Source of the DNA: CAVSUZ01 sp963791885
GTDB taxonomy: Bacteria > Pseudomonadota > Alphaproteobacteria > Acetobacterales > Acetobacteraceae
Assembly: GCA_963791885.1 (NCBI GenBank)
Contig: CAWBUL010000004.1
Location: 1-64,000 of the forward strand
Direction: 5' to 3'
DNA length: 64,000 nt
Shown: positions 61,822 to 64,000 of the stretch, in pieces
How the letters are laid out: every line of letters starts with the position of its first letter
Position numbering within the stretch: position 1 is the first letter of the stretch
The notes under the pieces: generated by a model
Told to the model about the DNA's origin: nothing
Database searches by the model: none
Seen by the model: only the letters and a program-made list of their open reading frames with translations
Program-made: the position numbers and the translations under genes

Positions 61822-62168
61822 GGGCAGGAAGAAAGCACGATGTTAGAGAGAATGTCAAGGAAAATATTCTTGGTGGCGATTGCATCACCATTTTAAGTCC
61901 AGCCTCAGATCCGCTGCATCAACGCGTGCTGGACCCGGGGCAGATAGCTCGAATGCGATTCCCCCCGCCTTGAACGGAAGCACAACCCCGGCAGAGACCA
62001 GATGAACGCCGCCCTACGCGACTCTATTCGGCAATCGGCTTCATCACTCCGCCCGAACGCGTCCCGCCCTTCGTCAGAAGTGAATGCCATGATCAGAGAC
62101 AAGAAGCCGTGGGACACTTCCAAACTCCGGTCTGCGATCACGCGACATTCTTGAACTTCGCCGAAGCG
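61822..62168. other. intergenic region with gene remnant
   Basis: 347 nt between the hypothetical gene and the DUF4238 gene. It holds an open minus-strand remnant (61885-62013) and otherwise nothing I can call. The base composition drops in GC from the left (AAGGAAAATATTCTTGG near 61857) onwards. Confidence 0.4.
61885..62013 (-). pseudogene. C-terminal remnant of an unknown gene
   Basis: 42 codons between a TAG and a TGA, reading HLVSAGVVLPFKAGGIAFEL then SAPGPARVDAADLRLDLKW. No start codon near the beginning. It is protein-like and GC-rich like the chromosome, so it may be the 3' stub of a gene truncated when the AT-richer DUF4238 segment arrived. Confidence 0.35.
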
Positions 62169-63083
62169 TTAATAGATGTGAAATCGGGATAAATAACGGG
62201 AAACCGAAGGCGAAAGCCATTCGGACAGAGGAATCTCTTTGCAATTCGTTACGATATATCTTTCCGATGCTAACAGGATTGCAGCATTCTGAACATAGAC
62301 AAAATCTGTTCTATTTGGAAAAATACGAATAGCTCCGTCTGGTCCATCCGACTTTCCTAGAATCGCTATCACGCTCGGGCTAAGAGGCATTAGTGCCGTG
62401 GCGCTTTTGGATGCAAGGAATTCGAAGGCATTTGTTGGCCGAGAAGCTTCCTTTCGTTCTATAAGCACGCAAGGTGCGTCCGATGTGATAAAGGCGGCCG
62501 GGTCGTCGGAGATAAATAACTCCATAGCCATCTCATCCAATCTCTCAAGCACTTTTGGGAACGAAAACATGGTGAATATTTGACTGGAATTCTTTCTGAT
62601 ATTTTTAATGGCTTGCAACAAACCTATTCGTGATTCAGGGTCTAAATCTTCTATCTCACATGTATTTTCGGCAGTTTCCAAGGGGCCAATGCGGCCTCGG
62701 AACTTCGGTGTTCGAACCAGTTGAGCGGCGATAAGACTGCGTATTGCTGCAAGATCATCATCAAGCAAAGGCAAGCCAGACGAGATGCGGCTGACGAGCG
62801 GCGCATATGCGTCCTCGATGGCCGAGAACATACGTTCTAGGCTCAGATTTCTCTGTCCGTGTGCCATCATTGTATTAATTTCCACCTCGCGAAACGTGGC
62901 ACGGGGCGAACATCGCTTTGGCACTTCTGGACGTACTTTTCTTCTAATCCAATGAAACGCGCCATTGGGAGTAGAAGGGTCGCACCAAAGTCGTTGGTAG
63001 AAAGCTGGCACCCAATGTTGCAGACGCCTATCGGACGGAATTGTTGTTATGTCCGCCGGGTGCTTGCGAAAAGTGAGGGGCAT
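62169..63083 (-). CDS. DUF4238 domain protein
   Basis: 304 residues from ATG 63083 (MPLTFRKHPADITTIPSDRR). The DUF4238 features are the N-terminal QHWVPAFYQRLWC, the internal AQLVRTPKFRG, and FISDDPAAFITSDAPCVLIE with ALMPLSPSVIAILGKSD. The family has no proven function; members are scattered among bacteria and often sit in variable regions. Base composition is clearly more AT-rich than all neighbours, a sign of recent transfer. It is flanked by two truncated gene remnants, one on each side. Confidence 0.85.
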   Translation of the reverse strand: MPLTFRKHPADITTIPSDRRLQHWVPAFYQRLWCDPSTPNGAFHWIRRKVRPEVPKRCSPRATFREVEINTMMAHGQRNLSLERMFSAIEDAYAPLVSRISSGLPLLDDDLAAIRSLIAAQLVRTPKFRGRIGPLETAENTCEIEDLDPESRIGLLQAIKNIRKNSSQIFTMFSFPKVLERLDEMAMELFISDDPAAFITSDAPCVLIERKEASRPTNAFEFLASKSATALMPLSPSVIAILGKSDGPDGAIRIFPNRTDFVYVQNAAILLASERYIVTNCKEIPLSEWLSPSVSRYLSRFHIY

Positions 63084-63165
63084 CGCGTCTCAAGTACCTA
63101 AAGTCGTATGAATCCAAGCATATTGACTAAATCGGAGAGCTTCCGTGTCGACTAGCCCTCCATAA

Positions 63166-63471
63166 CCGAGGTCGCCAAGGGACGAAAACACAGTTGTTGA
63201 TCTGTTCGGCCCCAGGCGGGCAGATGCGGCAGAGGCGAGCCAGAAAGTCGTCGCGATCATCCGGGCGCGGCTGCGCGCGACGCTCGCGCTGGTGAAGTCG
63301 TCGTCGATGATGCCGTGGTCTGATCCGCTGGTTGTCGTATGCGAAGACAATGCCTTTCGCGTGGGCAAGGACGCTCTTCCATCTGAAGGCGCAGCGCTTT
63401 GGGCGGAGTTCGATCGAGAGATGGACCGTCTGTATGCGGTGATGAATGCCGAGACTGTAGACGGCGAATAG
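63166..63471 (+). pseudogene. 5'-truncated hypothetical gene
   Basis: 102 codons open from a TAA to a TAG, without a usable start at its beginning. It reads VVDLFGPRRADAAEASQKVV and later SSMMPWSDPLVVVCEDNAFR, ALWAEFDREMDRLYAVMNAE. High GC and good codon use show it was coding. It probably lost its 5' end at the junction with the DUF4238 segment. A downstream ATG at about 63310 could give a shorter protein, which I think is unlikely. Confidence 0.45.
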
Positions 63472-63482
63472 CTGCAGGCCAC

Positions 63483-64000
63483 CTAAGCTGCCTTCGCCTG
63501 ATCGGCGATTCGCGCCAGCGAGCCCAGCGTGTCCCGCGCCATCCGCACCCGTTCCGCCACATCCATTTCACGCGAAACGGCCAGTTTGTGGTCCGGGCGC
63601 AACCGCACGAGGCCGCCCTTGCTGCCAAGCCATGCGACGAGACCGGCGGGGTTGCGGAAGGCGTTGCCGCGGAATGTCACGACCATGCCCTTAGGCCCGG
63701 CTTCGAGTTTCTCCACGCCGGCCTCACGGCACGCGCGTTTCAACGACACGACCGCAAGCAGGTTCTCCACCTCGGGGGGAAGTGGGCCGAAGCGGTCCAC
63801 GAGTTCGGCGGCCATCGCTTCGGTCTCGGCGTCGGAGGCCAATGCGCCGATGCGGCGGTAGAGGCCAAGGCGAACGGGCAGATCGCGCACGTACGTCTCC
63901 GGAATGAGGACCGGCAGACCCAGCGTGATGTTGGGCGTCCAGTCGCGTTCCTCCGCGGCGCGCTTGCCTGCTCCGGCGCGCAGATCGGCGACCGCGTCCT
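63483..64000 (-). CDS. transcription-repair coupling factor Mfd, C-terminal part
   Basis: The 3' end of mfd; the rest lies beyond the right edge of the window. The visible 172 codons cover the end of the helicase module linker and the TRCF C-terminal domain: NITLGLPVLIPETYVRDLPV, RLGLYRRIGALASDAETEAM, LVDRFGPLPPEVENLLAVVS and the regulatory end LVRLRPDHKLAVSREMD. Mfd removes stalled RNA polymerase at DNA lesions and recruits UvrA. The frame is intact to the edge. Confidence 0.93.
   Translation of the reverse strand, partial: DAVADLRAGAGKRAAEERDWTPNITLGLPVLIPETYVRDLPVRLGLYRRIGALASDAETEAMAAELVDRFGPLPPEVENLLAVVSLKRACREAGVEKLEAGPKGMVVTFRGNAFRNPAGLVAWLGSKGGLVRLRPDHKLAVSREMDVAERVRMARDTLGSLARIADQAKAA

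Overview
The window looks like one contiguous stretch of a GC-rich alphaproteobacterial chromosome, most probably from the Rhodospirillales/Acetobacteraceae. This rests on gene content and order: moeA-lexA with an alphaproteobacterial SOS box (GTTC-N7-GTTC), the gpmI-envC-ctpA-divergent polysaccharide deacetylase-rppH cluster, petBC next to hemF, a CBP3-type bc1 chaperone next to DUF177, and mfd. No rRNA or species-specific marker is present, so the genus is not resolved.

Layout. (1) 629-10697: a compact (~10 kb) element integrated into the 3' half of a tRNA-Thr(CGT) gene, bounded by a 56-nt imperfect direct repeat. It carries a tyrosine recombinase with paired arm-type repeats at both ends, a small HTH/excisionase-like protein next to 10-bp iterons, a P4-type SF3 helicase, a striking 101-nt nested inverted repeat, an HK97 prohead protease-major capsid fusion, a portal protein and several orphans. 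I see no terminase, tail or lysis genes. This fits a capsid-encoding phage satellite better than an ordinary prophage. (2) 10743-13632: lexA, moeA, a DUF169 gene. (3) 13681-20262: leftward genes for leucine/acyl-CoA catabolism (mccB, ivd, a class III CoA-transferase with a frameshift) interrupted by a large two-domain glycosyltransferase. (4) 20323-24449: two paralogous secreted HtrA-like proteases flanking a secreted protein made of ten 23-residue Gly/Asn-rich repeats. (5) 24814-28830: two CoA-transferase subunits, a 40-codon coupled ORF, a dienelactone hydrolase, a BamE-like lipoprotein, the bc1 chaperone and DUF177. (6) 28831-42954: a complete exosortase-A (XrtA/EpsH) type exopolysaccharide locus, with tRNA-Val(TAC) between the leftward operon and the divergent sugar transferase. 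(7) 42990-49484: dienelactone hydrolase, rppH, polysaccharide deacetylase, ctpA, envC, gpmI. (8) 49629-55196: serine hydrolase, nitronate monooxygenase, a 72-nt tandem repeat, mtnP, and petC/petB. (9) 55322-61066: hemF, enoyl-CoA hydratase, radical SAM protein, and a sugar-type ABC transporter without its ATPase. (10) 61132-64000: a hypothetical gene, an AT-richer DUF4238 gene flanked by gene remnants, and the 3' end of mfd.

A recurrent property is single-base frameshifts inside otherwise well-conserved genes (CoA-transferase, EPS glycosyltransferase twice, Wzz-like protein, serine hydrolase, petB, petC, one satellite gene). Because petB and petC are normally needed, I suspect many are sequence errors rather than real pseudogenes, and say so in each entry.
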